In this document: positions 28,793 through 37,515 of the stretch, piece by piece | Numbering within the stretch: position 1 is the stretch's first letter | Layout: the number at the start of each line of letters is the position of its first letter | DNA from: Antonospora locustae | Lineage: Eukaryota; Microsporidia | Direction of reading: 5' to 3' | DNA length: 64,000 nucleotides | Assembly (NCBI GenBank): GCA_007674295.1 | Contig: CM017447.1 | Coordinates: 310,001 to 374,000 of the forward strand | The notes under the pieces: generated by a model | The model's database searches: none | What the model was told of the DNA's origin: nothing | What the model saw: only the letters and a program-made list of their open reading frames with translations | Program-made: the position numbers and the translations under genes

Positions 28793-29245
28793 GAGGGTTT
28801 TCTGCATTGTTGCATAACAAATAATGCAAGAACCTAAGCAAAGCTGCAGTATCCAGTTTGTTTCACTAGCTGTGAGACTAAAATGCAAGAAAGACACCTG
28901 CCAGCATTGCATTCAGATAAAAATCAAGTGCCAATTCTCTTCATTGCATTTACATGCTGTTGATGCAGATGCTAAAAGCCACCGTAGTATGTTACCTAAT
29001 GCGATTTTGCTTGCTGCGGGGTTTCCGTTCTTGTTAAATCGACGCACCTTTGCAGATATCCTGGCTCTCAAAAAAAGGTAGTTGTTGAACGCGATAGAAC
29101 CAGGCTAACTTGAAAGCGTGCAGACCACCTCTTTTGTTGACTCCAAAACACATTCTGAGCCAGCATACCAGAGAATGAGCCTGAACGGCCATTTTCTGCT
29201 TATGATACGTGATCTAAAATCAGAAACGAAGCATGGGGATCGATA
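28793..29245. other. Intergenic region, no gene seen
   Basis: About 450 bp between divergent NAXD and DOM34. Short frames occur (28824-29081 on +, and the upstream extension of NAXD on -) but neither has a motif or family resemblance. GGGG at 29235-29238 precedes the DOM34 start. The region is long enough for an unrecognised small RNA, but I see no tRNA-like pattern. Confidence 0.45.
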
Positions 29246-30301
29246 ATGAAACTAATCAAGAATGAAATCGAGAATAGAAGCAAGAAGGGCTCTGTGGAGA
29301 TAACTGTGGAAAAAACAGTGGATATATACATGCTCTACAATCTGGTAGAGGCAGGAGATCAGATAAAAACGCATACATGCAGAAAGATAGCGCTGGAGGG
29401 CACTGGAATTCAGAAAAAAGTGACTTTGCTTATGGAGATCAAGGTAGAGGACAGTGTTCTGAACATCGAATACAGTCGGCTGTATTTCAAGGGCAAAATA
29501 CTGAGCGAGCACGAAAACGTAAAAAAAGGTGCATATCATACAATTGAAGTTGAGCCTGGAAATAGACTCAGAGTAACAAAAAGCGAGTGGACAGCTGTAT
29601 CGCTCGTGATTCTGCACAAAATGCAGAACACCAACTTTGATATGTTATTTGTGATTCTCTATGACAAGCTGGTGGAGATGTTGTTCTTCTCCTGTGGCTT
29701 AATCAACAGAACACAGAAGATTGCAGCCAAAGGCAGGAGCTATAGAGCTGTTTTTGAATGTCTAGAGCGAAACATCGAGGGAGCAAAAAAGATTGTGATT
29801 GTAACGTTCACGGATGACGACAAAAAGCAGTTTTCGATGCAGCTTGCTGAATTCAAAGGCCTTGCAAGCCACACTAAGTTTTTTTGCTATGCGCAGCTTG
29901 ACAAAGAGATGAAAGGACTTAATGGGCGAAAGTTGGCAGCTCAGATTTTGACAGAGCAAAGGTATCTAGACATGCTTCGCATCCCTGTACTTGAAAACGA
30001 AGTTCGCAAGGTTTGCATTTTTAACAAAAACTTCTACAAGACACCTGGTCTTGTGTGTGTAGGTATTGACGAGATCTTTGATGCAGTTGAATACGGGGCA
30101 GTAAAAGACGTGCTTGTAACATACGAGACACACAGAAAATTGAGTCTTGAAGATAGAGACCGACTAGACTCGATGATCAGCCTGACAAAGAGTATGGGTG
30201 GCTCCATAGTCGTGATTCCAGAAATGCATGTTGCAGGTCAGCAACTTAAGGACATAGGCGGAATTGCTGCAAACCTTAAGTTTGAATACAGATCACAGTA
30301 G
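29246..30301 (+). CDS. DOM34: Ribosome rescue factor Pelota/Dom34
   Basis: eRF1-like factor that, with Hbs1, releases stalled ribosomes and feeds no-go and non-stop decay. The 351-aa protein has the N-terminal Sm-like domain (about 1-125, including LYFKGKI and HTIEVEPG). A central domain lacks GGQ, as in Pelota. The C-terminal L7Ae-like domain has EYGAVKDVLVTYE and ends GIAANLKFEYR, close to the family G-I-A-A-I-L-R-F. Start follows GGGGATCGATA. It works with SKI2, also in this window. Confidence 0.92.
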   Translation: MKLIKNEIENRSKKGSVEITVEKTVDIYMLYNLVEAGDQIKTHTCRKIALEGTGIQKKVTLLMEIKVEDSVLNIEYSRLYFKGKILSEHENVKKGAYHTIEVEPGNRLRVTKSEWTAVSLVILHKMQNTNFDMLFVILYDKLVEMLFFSCGLINRTQKIAAKGRSYRAVFECLERNIEGAKKIVIVTFTDDDKKQFSMQLAEFKGLASHTKFFCYAQLDKEMKGLNGRKLAAQILTEQRYLDMLRIPVLENEVRKVCIFNKNFYKTPGLVCVGIDEIFDAVEYGAVKDVLVTYETHRKLSLEDRDRLDSMISLTKSMGGSIVVIPEMHVAGQQLKDIGGIAANLKFEYRSQ

Positions 30302-30476
30302 ATTTTCTAAGTTATGTTTCAAGTCATGCATATGTAGTCTCAAAGGTTAGATCGACAGGCAAGACCAAAGCATTAGCTTGCGCACGCTGCGTTATCTTGT
30401 TTCAATGCTTTGAGTTTACAATTGCGTGATGCGTGTTTGTACCAGCAGAAATGAAGCAAGTGACAAAAGAACCCCC

Positions 30477-31718
30477 ATGAAGCGTGTTTCATATTACTAC
30501 GACCCGCAGATAGGAAACTTTCACTACGCACCTGGACATCCTATGAGGCCGCTTCGAGTCAAAATGACGCACTCGCTGGTGACAAACTACGGGCTTCACA
30601 AGTACATGGACATATTCCGTCCAAAGCAGGCGACCTACAAAAATCTTGTGAACTTCCACTCCAAGGACTACATAAACTTTCTTCAGACTGTATGTCGTGA
30701 TAACGCACAGGAACTGCTCGTTGATCTTCAGAAATTCAATGTGGGCGAAGACTGCCCCGTTTTCCAGGGGCTATATGATTACTGCCGAATAACATCTGGT
30801 GGATCTCTCTCTGCAGCCTTCAAGCTAAACAACAAAGACGCAGACATAGCAATAAACTGGTCTGGAGGGCTGCACCACGCAAAAAGGGCAGAGGCGTCTG
30901 GCTTCTGCTATGTCAACGACATTGTACTGGCAATACTGGAGCTGCTGAAGTACAACGAAAGAGTTTTGTACATAGACATAGACGTGCATCATGGCGATGG
31001 CGTCGAGGAGGCCTTCTACACTACGGACAGGGTTATGACTGCATCTTTTCACAAGTACGGAGACTACTTTCCAGGTACAGGCGGTGTTAACGATATAGGA
31101 CTACTGCGTGGAAAACACTACGCGGTGAACGTGCCTCTTAAAGATGGAATAACAGACGAGAGCTACCACAGCATATTTGTGCCGATAATAAGCAGGATTG
31201 TTGAGCTCTATCGGCCCAACGTCATTGTCCTGCAGTGTGGTGCAGACTCTTTGAGTGGCGACAGATTGGGGTGTTTCAACTTGTCGCACATCGGACATTC
31301 CTCCTGCATACGGTTCGTGAAGAACTTCAACATACCGCTCATGATTCTAGGAGGCGGCGGATACACAATCAAAAACGTGTCTCGTGCATGGACATACGGC
31401 ACCAGCGTGATACTGGGCATAGATATTCCAGACGAGCTTCCATTTAACGAGTTCTACTCCCACTACAGCCCTGACTATCGCATATCTGTTCCCGTCAGCC
31501 AAATGAAAAACCTGAACTCTCCAAAGTACTTGGCCAATCTGTTAGAGACTATATCAGAAAATCTACGTTCTGCTCCACATGCGCCATCTGTACAGCTCAG
31601 CGAAGTGCCGCCTGCATGGGTGGATGAAGAAAGCGACGACGAGATGCTGTGGAATGAGTATTCACAGCGCAAGGGGCTGTCTGCGATGGATGCATTGGAC
31701 ATAAGCAATGATGACTGA
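30477..31718 (+). CDS. RPD3: Class I histone deacetylase (RPD3-like)
   Basis: Zinc-dependent lysine deacetylase, 413 aa (yeast Rpd3 433). It starts VSYYYDPQIGNFHYAPGHPM, typical of class I. The active site includes the His pair in GGLHHAKRAEASGFCYVND (about 130-150), DIDVHHGDGVEEAF (about 166), GADSLSGDRLGCFN (about 256) and LGGGGYT. Zinc ligands Asp-x-His and Asp are kept. The tail is acidic and short. An ATG at 30429 is in frame, but ACCCCC abuts the ATG at 30477, where the homology begins. Expected to act on histones such as the H3 above. Confidence 0.94.
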   Translation: MKRVSYYYDPQIGNFHYAPGHPMRPLRVKMTHSLVTNYGLHKYMDIFRPKQATYKNLVNFHSKDYINFLQTVCRDNAQELLVDLQKFNVGEDCPVFQGLYDYCRITSGGSLSAAFKLNNKDADIAINWSGGLHHAKRAEASGFCYVNDIVLAILELLKYNERVLYIDIDVHHGDGVEEAFYTTDRVMTASFHKYGDYFPGTGGVNDIGLLRGKHYAVNVPLKDGITDESYHSIFVPIISRIVELYRPNVIVLQCGADSLSGDRLGCFNLSHIGHSSCIRFVKNFNIPLMILGGGGYTIKNVSRAWTYGTSVILGIDIPDELPFNEFYSHYSPDYRISVPVSQMKNLNSPKYLANLLETISENLRSAPHAPSVQLSEVPPAWVDEESDDEMLWNEYSQRKGLSAMDALDISNDD

Positions 31719-31791
31719 GCTACGAGCCTGTGTAAAGAGTACAGCAATTCCACAGTGACTAGTATGGTTGCTAGCTGTCAAGATATGCTTG

Positions 31792-32292
31792 CTAAACAAG
31801 GTATATGCTATGTCTGTAGAGCATTTCAATAACATCTCGAATCTGCCCAACAAAGAAATCACCTTCCCTCATCTCAACGGGATTTCCATCTAATACTATA
31901 TGATTATTGTCAATCACACTAACAAACCCAACAAACTCACTGTTCTTCCACTTGCACGGGACGAAAATGTCCTCCTGTTGATATATGCTGTACATTGCGT
32001 TGCGGTACACAATCTCCGATGAGCTGAGCATTGAGTCATCAACATTGAAATTCTGGCTAATCTTCTTCATTCTTGCGATGATGTATTCTTTCATAAAGTA
32101 TTTCACTCGTTCTATTTCCTGTTCGTAGATCCCCTTCAGGGCAGATGTCTTCCTCAGCAATGCAGCGTATTCAATTTGCTTTGGTAGGTTCTTCCCCAAA
32201 AAATCCATAACCCTTCTCTCATACGGGAGAATTTCCTTCGTGCACTTCTCGTTTCTATAAGCGCGTATCAATGATTCTACAAGGCCATACAT
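31792..32292 (-). CDS. SLD5: GINS complex subunit SLD5
   Basis: Subunit of the CMG replicative helicase. The 166-aa protein has the A-domain pattern NEKCTKEILPYERRVMDFL, then EQEIERVKYFMKEYIIARMKKI, matching the Sld5 x-E-I-E-R-x-x-Y-x-x-x-x-Y-x-x-x-R-x-x-K-I block. A LSSSEIVY turn and a C-terminal B domain follow. The longest frame opens at GTG; the ATG at 32292 is directly preceded by AAAACCC. Convergent with RPD3 across 73 bp. It is shorter than the yeast protein (294) but close to the core size. Confidence 0.8.
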   Translation of the reverse strand: MYGLVESLIRAYRNEKCTKEILPYERRVMDFLGKNLPKQIEYAALLRKTSALKGIYEQEIERVKYFMKEYIIARMKKISQNFNVDDSMLSSSEIVYRNAMYSIYQQEDIFVPCKWKNSEFVGFVSVIDNNHIVLDGNPVEMREGDFFVGQIRDVIEMLYRHSIYLV

Positions 32293-32426
32293 GGGTTTTT
32301 CGAAATGCGAAAACAAGAAGTGCACCTAAATCGATAGTCTGCTGAAAAGTTTGTCTGAGTTTCGAGAAATCCATACTTCTGCACAACAGATAATAGAAAG
32401 TAAACTATCAAACAGTTTATTTTGCT

Positions 32427-33161
32427 TTATATTGGAGGTTGGTCTATCATTTCATGGAACATGTTCAGAGGCTTCATGCACAGGGGGCACAACTCTTCTA
32501 CGCTAAACCATCCGTCTATGCATGTGCTGTGAAAGTGGTGGCCGCACGGGAGCACCTTTAGCTTTACCTTATCTACATACCTTTCTAAACATATTGAGCA
32601 CTTTGCATCCTCCTCCTTGATTTTTGACTGGTCATACTCAACAATCGGAATTTTTGGATTCAAGTAAGAGATGATTAGAACAAGTAATATTAGTGCAAAC
32701 AGAGGTGCTAGAATCTTTATGAGGCCAATATACACAATACCCAGCGTTGTGTAGTATAGTAGAAAGTTACTGATCTTGCATGTTAGACATTCCTGTGTCC
32801 AATGCAGCCCAGTTAAGTACCAGAAGAGAGTGAACGCATCAACCAAGTTGCTGAAAAGTGTCAGTTCGTTGTTGTCCATGAAGTCAGGCATTCTCTCTGC
32901 CCAAAGAAAGTCTTTATGCTTTATGTAGAACAGTACGGTCTGTATCGTAAGCATTGCAGTATACACGCCTATAAAGAGTCTCAAAGGAACTCTGCACTCC
33001 TCATTTCGAGTGTAAATAAGCACTACAATGTCAAAAAGAATTATTGCGCATTTAAAAGAGAGGCCCGCAACAACAAAGGACCTCATGCATGAAAATGTTG
33101 TTATTCTATCAAGAAATGATGTAAATCTATGCACACCGGTGCTTTCAGTTCCTTCATTCAT
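32427..33161 (-). CDS. Membrane RING-H2 E3 ubiquitin ligase
   Basis: A 244-aa protein with about four hydrophobic helices (residues 28-50, 62-80, 104-120 and 130-165) and a C-terminal C3H2C3 RING: CSICLERYV, then CGHHFHSTCIDGWF, then CPLC. This layout is of ER or endomembrane ligases such as Hrd1 or Doa10-like proteins; the position of the RING after the membrane part resembles Hrd1/gp78, but I would not name it. GGGTT precedes the ATG on this strand. The ER-type E2 UBC7 at 34487 is a natural partner; the pairing is inference. Confidence 0.85.
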   Translation of the reverse strand: MNEGTESTGVHRFTSFLDRITTFSCMRSFVVAGLSFKCAIILFDIVVLIYTRNEECRVPLRLFIGVYTAMLTIQTVLFYIKHKDFLWAERMPDFMDNNELTLFSNLVDAFTLFWYLTGLHWTQECLTCKISNFLLYYTTLGIVYIGLIKILAPLFALILLVLIISYLNPKIPIVEYDQSKIKEEDAKCSICLERYVDKVKLKVLPCGHHFHSTCIDGWFSVEELCPLCMKPLNMFHEMIDQPPI

Positions 33162-33319
33162 AACCCTTGTTTTTCTACAGTCAAAATCTCTTTATTTATT
33201 ATTGATTGGTTTGAGCCGACACCAATGGAAACAACTGGAGAGGCTGCGCATGCAGAGACATATTGGTTAAAAAGAGCTGCTGCAACTCGCTGCAAACCTG
33301 GAAGAAACATTTTGTTGTT

Positions 33320-34405
33320 CTAAAACACGTTAATTAACTTGGCCTCTACTTTGTACATTCTTTTTCTAGGTGATACGTTTCTAAGATGTAAGATTTTATA
33401 TTTCCCAGCACTAAAATTGGCATGCGATCGAATTAGATCTGTGGGGTCAATACCCTCCCTGCAGAAGAAGTAGCAGTGCAATAGAGCGTTTTTGTCGCAG
33501 CCTCGCAAATGTTTTATGAACTCCAGGCTTCTGCCAGGTAAGTTCAGAACAACGTGGTCGACTTGACAGCCCCAAAGTGCCTCTAGGAAGTCTCTGGCAT
33601 CCTTGCACTGCACTGCAAGATGCGTGCAGTCCACATGGTTAATGGCCAGGTTTTTTCTGAGACAGTCGATTGCTACGGGGTTGAGGTCGTTGCAGTGCAC
33701 GCGGCACCCCTTCTTAAGCGCCGACACCACAAGAGGACCCACACCGCAAAACGGATCAACTATAACGTCTCCTCTCTGGAACTTTTTGAGCAAGCGTCTT
33801 CTTTCCTCCTGAAGCCTCGAGTTCCAATAGACATTCTCATAATCTATAAAAAACTTAAGGTTGTTTTCGAGATGCATGGTCTTAAGCTGTCCGGAGCCTG
33901 CAAGCACCTCAATTTCAAAGCACCTGAATTCAGAACTTACTTCACCAACTTTTCTTATGACTGTTTCAATGCCTTTTATCTTGTCTAAAAGAACAGCCCC
34001 TATTACCTTGCGAAACTCAAGCTGCTCGTCTTTTAGATTCAGATGGAGAATATTCCCTACAATCTGAAATGATGCCGGCGCTGTAGCGCTCTTTGGAAGC
34101 GCCATGCTGAGAATCTCTTTGTACGTAAAATAGTCATAATTGAGCACAAGCTGGACTGGAATCGTGTTAGAAAGCGCTGCAGAGATGTTTTCGTCGAGCA
34201 TGATTATCTTTTTACTTTCAGTGTGTAGATGCATGCACACTATATGAAAGCCTGTGTACGTCTTATCGATGTCTAGCACCGGTGGTATGCGGGGCATCTT
34301 CAGAATAAAGCTATTGAGTGTGCTTAGCATCTCTCCAACGTGCTCTGGCTCTACTGGAAAACCTCTTGCCTCAATGGTCTTAGTATAGCTTCTCAGGCCC
34401 TCCAT
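33320..34405 (-). CDS. TRM5: tRNA (guanine37-N1)-methyltransferase TRM5
   Basis: Methylates G37 next to the anticodon, preventing +1 frameshifts. The 361-aa protein has the Trm5 class I methyltransferase core with DPFCGVGPLVVSALKKG (SAM loop), then a CNDLNP motif, then VVLNLPGRSLEFI, the family N-L-P motif. VYWNSRLQEERRRLL just upstream is another Trm5 landmark (Y-x-x-x-R-L-x-x-E-R-x-R). ACACCCC abuts the ATG. Some Trm5 proteins also serve mitochondria; the length here gives no leader. Confidence 0.93.
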   Translation of the reverse strand: MEGLRSYTKTIEARGFPVEPEHVGEMLSTLNSFILKMPRIPPVLDIDKTYTGFHIVCMHLHTESKKIIMLDENISAALSNTIPVQLVLNYDYFTYKEILSMALPKSATAPASFQIVGNILHLNLKDEQLEFRKVIGAVLLDKIKGIETVIRKVGEVSSEFRCFEIEVLAGSGQLKTMHLENNLKFFIDYENVYWNSRLQEERRRLLKKFQRGDVIVDPFCGVGPLVVSALKKGCRVHCNDLNPVAIDCLRKNLAINHVDCTHLAVQCKDARDFLEALWGCQVDHVVLNLPGRSLEFIKHLRGCDKNALLHCYFFCREGIDPTDLIRSHANFSAGKYKILHLRNVSPRKRMYKVEAKLINVF

Positions 34406-34486
34406 GGGGTGTTTTTGCTATGTTGATACAGATTGTTGTAAGTATAGAGAAAAGAGACACAGAATGGAATATATTCAATCAGTCCT

Positions 34487-34984
34487 CTATTCAAGAGTCT
34501 TTTGAGTGAGCTGTCTGACTTTTTGGTAGTATGTGTCAGGAGAGTCTCTCAAGTTCTGGGCAGCCTTGAGATTTGCAGAGCTTTCGCAATTAGGCGATGT
34601 TAGCAGCGATATTATGGACAGAATTACACTTTCAGGACTTCTGACAGGCAGCCACCTCTCGCTAAGCTTCTCGTACCCATACTTGTCCTCTCCTGGCTTA
34701 TGCAAAATGGAAATACATACGTTTCCTTCCTCATCAATATTGGGATGGTACATCTCGCTCAGAAACTTAAACGTAGGTGGGGCATCCGGATACTGTATCG
34801 GAAAAACCATTTTAGCTCTGAAAATCCCGTTCTCGTAAGGAGTGTCCTTTGGTCCAAAGATTAGAACCTCCCAGATGTAGATGTCATTTCCAGATAAACC
34901 CACACTGAAGTGCTCGTTTGCAATGCTTTTGATGCGCTGAAAGTCTTTCATGATAAGTGTTCTGGATCGCTTATTTTCTACCAT
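34487..34984 (-). CDS. UBC7: Ubiquitin-conjugating enzyme E2, UBC7/UBE2G type
   Basis: E2 enzyme of ER-associated degradation. The 165-aa protein has the catalytic Cys in HPNIDEEGNVCISILH, followed by the acidic-loop insertion KPGEDKYGYEKLSERW, diagnostic of Ubc7/UBE2G. It ends with the usual helices. Yeast Ubc7 is also 165 aa. The frame runs 22 codons further upstream, but the ATG at 34984 is preceded by AAGGGGGAC and gives exactly the family start. Probable partner of the RING protein at 32427. Confidence 0.92.
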   Translation of the reverse strand: MVENKRSRTLIMKDFQRIKSIANEHFSVGLSGNDIYIWEVLIFGPKDTPYENGIFRAKMVFPIQYPDAPPTFKFLSEMYHPNIDEEGNVCISILHKPGEDKYGYEKLSERWLPVRSPESVILSIISLLTSPNCESSANLKAAQNLRDSPDTYYQKVRQLTQKTLE

Positions 34985-35203
34985 GTCCCCCTTTGTTTTG
35001 CTTAAAATATTTTTATAGTTGTGTGGCATAAAGTCACAGCCTGTTTGCATAAATCAGAATCTATTCTAACTGCCAGGCTTTCTCGTCGTTAGCATACCTG
35101 CGGTGTGTGCACTCAGAGGCTCAAGCTGGCAAGCCTGAGCAGCAAGTCTTTACGATGACGAAAAGCAGTGCTTTGGACAAAGCACCGAGAAATTTGCACC
35201 CCA

Positions 35204-35686
35204 ATGGGCGACATTTTGGACAAAGCAAAAACATATCCAAAGCAGAAGAAGCCGCACCTGGTGTCTCGTAGAGAAGGCAAAGACATCAAGCCCGAGAGAT
35301 ACTACAAAAACATCGGCATGGGATATAATGTACCAGAGACAGCGATAAATGGGACATACATCGACAAAAAATGCCCGTTTACAGGCAACGTCACGATTCG
35401 AGGCCGCATTTTCAAGGGAGAGGTTTTTAAGATGAAGCAGGAAAAGACGATAGTTGTTGTAAAAAGATACTTCCATTACAACAAAAAATATAAGAGGTAT
35501 GAGAGAAGAAACACAAAGTTCAACGTGCACCTCTCTCCTTGCTTCTTTGGGCTGGTGAGAGTTGGAGATACCGTGACTTGTGGTGAGACTCGGGCGCTAT
35601 CTAAAACAAAGCATTTTGCAGTGATCGACTACAAGCAGAAAGACTCAGAGGATGGTCAATATGCCCAGTTCACAGGATTTAGTTAA
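35204..35686 (+). CDS. RPS11: Ribosomal protein S11 (uS17)
   Basis: Small-subunit ribosomal protein, 160 aa (human 158). RYYKNIGMGYNVPETAI, GTYIDKKCPFTGNV and RYFHYNKKYKRYERR match uS17 of eukaryotes almost throughout. The longer frame opens at GTG; GCACCCCA directly precedes the ATG at 35204. No intron is evident. Convergent with the next gene across 33 bp. Confidence 0.95.
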   Translation: MGDILDKAKTYPKQKKPHLVSRREGKDIKPERYYKNIGMGYNVPETAINGTYIDKKCPFTGNVTIRGRIFKGEVFKMKQEKTIVVVKRYFHYNKKYKRYERRNTKFNVHLSPCFFGLVRVGDTVTCGETRALSKTKHFAVIDYKQKDSEDGQYAQFTGFS

Positions 35687-35719
35687 ACCTTCTGCTGCGC
35701 ATTATCACCCACTTTGTTG

Positions 35720-36103
35720 CTATGTATTGTCCAAACGCTGCAGAAATGTGCTGAAGAGCTTCTTCTTTGCACTCAGTGCATATTCTTCGTTGTTTATTTC
35801 TGAACAGAGTCTGTTAAAAAACTCAGAAGGTGGTGTGGCCGACGACAAAATTCCAAGCAACTCCTGAGGCACTTTAAGCCGTAAGTTCATGCCCTTGAGC
35901 ATACCCATTTTCCTCACTACATCTGTAAGCTTGTCCACGGGAAACACTTTAGTGTTTGTGTCAAGTGCTGATGACGCCAGGCTGCTAAATCCATCAGCTA
36001 CGTCCCTGGCTACATTTGCTGCTTTGTCAAGGTGGATGTCTTCTATGTTCTCTGTATATACCACAAGCTTGGACGGGTCTTCGTCTACTACCTTGACTTT
36101 CAT
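35720..36103 (-). CDS. Small conserved-looking protein, unknown
   Basis: A 127-aa protein I do not recognise. It has an N-terminal beta-like stretch (MKVKVVDEDPSKLVVYTENI), an acidic to neutral helical middle (about 20-90, rich in Ala, Val and Asp) and a helical C-terminus ending in LFSTFLQRLDN. No signal peptide or membrane segment. An upstream in-frame ATG (36163) is possible; I chose 36103 because AGCACCCTTTC directly precedes it. The clean motif and placement between S11 and Swi5 support a real gene. Confidence 0.6.
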   Translation of the reverse strand: MKVKVVDEDPSKLVVYTENIEDIHLDKAANVARDVADGFSSLASSALDTNTKVFPVDKLTDVVRKMGMLKGMNLRLKVPQELLGILSSATPPSEFFNRLCSEINNEEYALSAKKKLFSTFLQRLDNT

Positions 36104-36187
36104 GAAAGGGTGCTGTATGTGTGGTAAATAACACTCCATTAGCGAGAACGCCTGCAAGCACATGCATGTGCTGTAATATACAACTTC

Positions 36188-36535
36188 CTAGTGTTCTGGC
36201 ACGCAGAATTCACGGTGCACGTCTTTTATTGTTATACCTTTCAAGTCTGCAATTCTTCCAAGCAGAGTCTGTGCAATGTCCTTTAGCTCGTTGTACAAGC
36301 TCAGTTTATGAATGAACCTCTTGATTTCCTCTCTGACATCTTCTATGCCAAGGCAATCAGCGAGTGCAGCCGATTCTGCTCTATAGAACTCTAGCTCAAC
36401 TGTGCTAAAGTCTGTATTTAGACAGTAGTACTCCTTCTCAATCTGCTCCAAATAACCATGGCTATCCAAAAATTGAAAGTTGAGAATGTCTTTTTTTTTT
36501 ATAACCGGTGTCTTGTTCCAGTTGTTCAGCCCCAT
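36188..36535 (-). CDS. SWI5: Swi5-like recombination mediator
   Basis: A 115-aa protein whose C-terminal 45 residues match Swi5: YNELKDIAQTLLGRIADLKG followed by ITIKDVHREFCV, as in S. pombe Swi5 YNEIRDIALGMIGKVAEHEK and its F-D-R-F-G-V end. Swi5, with Sfr1, loads and stabilises Rad51 and Dmc1 filaments. Here the region before it (about 30-70) is acidic and probably helical. The longer frame starts at TTG; TTGCCCCA directly precedes the ATG at 36535. A run of ten T bases at 36491-36500 encodes lysines. No Sfr1 was seen in the window. Confidence 0.75.
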   Translation of the reverse strand: MGLNNWNKTPVIKKKDILNFQFLDSHGYLEQIEKEYYCLNTDFSTVELEFYRAESAALADCLGIEDVREEIKRFIHKLSLYNELKDIAQTLLGRIADLKGITIKDVHREFCVPEH

Positions 36536-36612
36536 TGGGGCAAAATTCTGCAATACAAAGAGGGCGGAGAGCGCTTGTGTTGGACGGCATGTGTAAATGT
36601 GAGAATGTAATT

Positions 36613-37269
36613 TTATTGAATGGCTTTGGAAAGCTTCTCCTTGTATCCAACAATAGACCCCTTCTCCTTGATGATTGTAACGTGCGATCCCTGCGAAATC
36701 AGCTTTCCCTCCTTTCTTAGCCTTTCAAACTCCTCTCTTGAAATACCAGTGAAACCAAACGCACAAGAAACCTTGATCTGCTGATGGCCAGGAAACTTAG
36801 CCTTTGCACGTCTGAGGGCCTCACACGCAACAGCTTTGAAAGCATCCTTGGTTCGAATACTTAAGATCTCCTGACCGAAGTCAACCCTTGCCACTCTTCC
36901 ATATGGCTTTCCAAATGACCCTCGCATGCCGGTTTGGAGCCTGTCTGCGCCTGCACAGCTAAGCATCTTATTGATGCGAATGACATGAAGAGGATGTACA
37001 CGAATGCGCATGTGGAAATTGTCCTTTCCTGCATGCTTGATCATATACCTGTTGGCTGCAATACGTGCAGCCTCAAGGGCTTCGGCCGAAAGCTGCTCTC
37101 TTTCATTGGACACTAGGTGAACTGAGAGCGGAAACTCAGTGACTCTAGCTCTTTTTCGTCCCAAGTCGTATATGGCAAGCTTTGGGTCGGGGACTCCTCT
37201 GCAAAACCTAGACTTTGGGTATGGTTTGTTCTTGCAGTATCTGTAACATCTTGCAGGTCTTCTTCCCAT
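36613..37269 (-). CDS. RPL10: Ribosomal protein L10 (uL16)
   Basis: Large-subunit protein of the tRNA corridor, 218 aa (human 214). Starts [25 protein letters not shown] without its extra residue spacing; contains [31 protein letters not shown], which is diagnostic (written here only as short landmarks: [14 protein letters not shown], then [12 protein letters not shown]). The loop that triggers Nmd3 release is present. CAGCCCCTCAA precedes the ATG. No intron is evident. Confidence 0.95.
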   Translation of the reverse strand: MGRRPARCYRYCKNKPYPKSRFCRGVPDPKLAIYDLGRKRARVTEFPLSVHLVSNEREQLSAEALEAARIAANRYMIKHAGKDNFHMRIRVHPLHVIRINKMLSCAGADRLQTGMRGSFGKPYGRVARVDFGQEILSIRTKDAFKAVACEALRRAKAKFPGHQQIKVSCAFGFTGISREEFERLRKEGKLISQGSHVTIIKEKGSIVGYKEKLSKAIQ

Positions 37270-37515
37270 TTGAGGGGCTGAAAAATTTGAATGTAGAAGC
37301 AGAAGTAGACATAGCAGGCTTGTGAGCTGTGAGAAGAGTACACTTCAAGCACAGATGGGCACACTGGGCTGAACTGGTCACTTGGTGTGAGGGCTTTTAA
37401 GCAAAACGTGCATCACAGATTTTTGGTGCATCGTGAGAGAGTACGGCTGATTGAGCTACCATAGCCTTCCTGTTCTCTACTTTCCGTGTCATCCCAAATT
37501 ATGCCCTAACATCTT

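Noticed and set aside
36491..36500. Ten-T run in SWI5 as a frameshift or slippage site
   Set aside because: It encodes lysines in frame and the C-terminal Swi5 block stays in the same frame.
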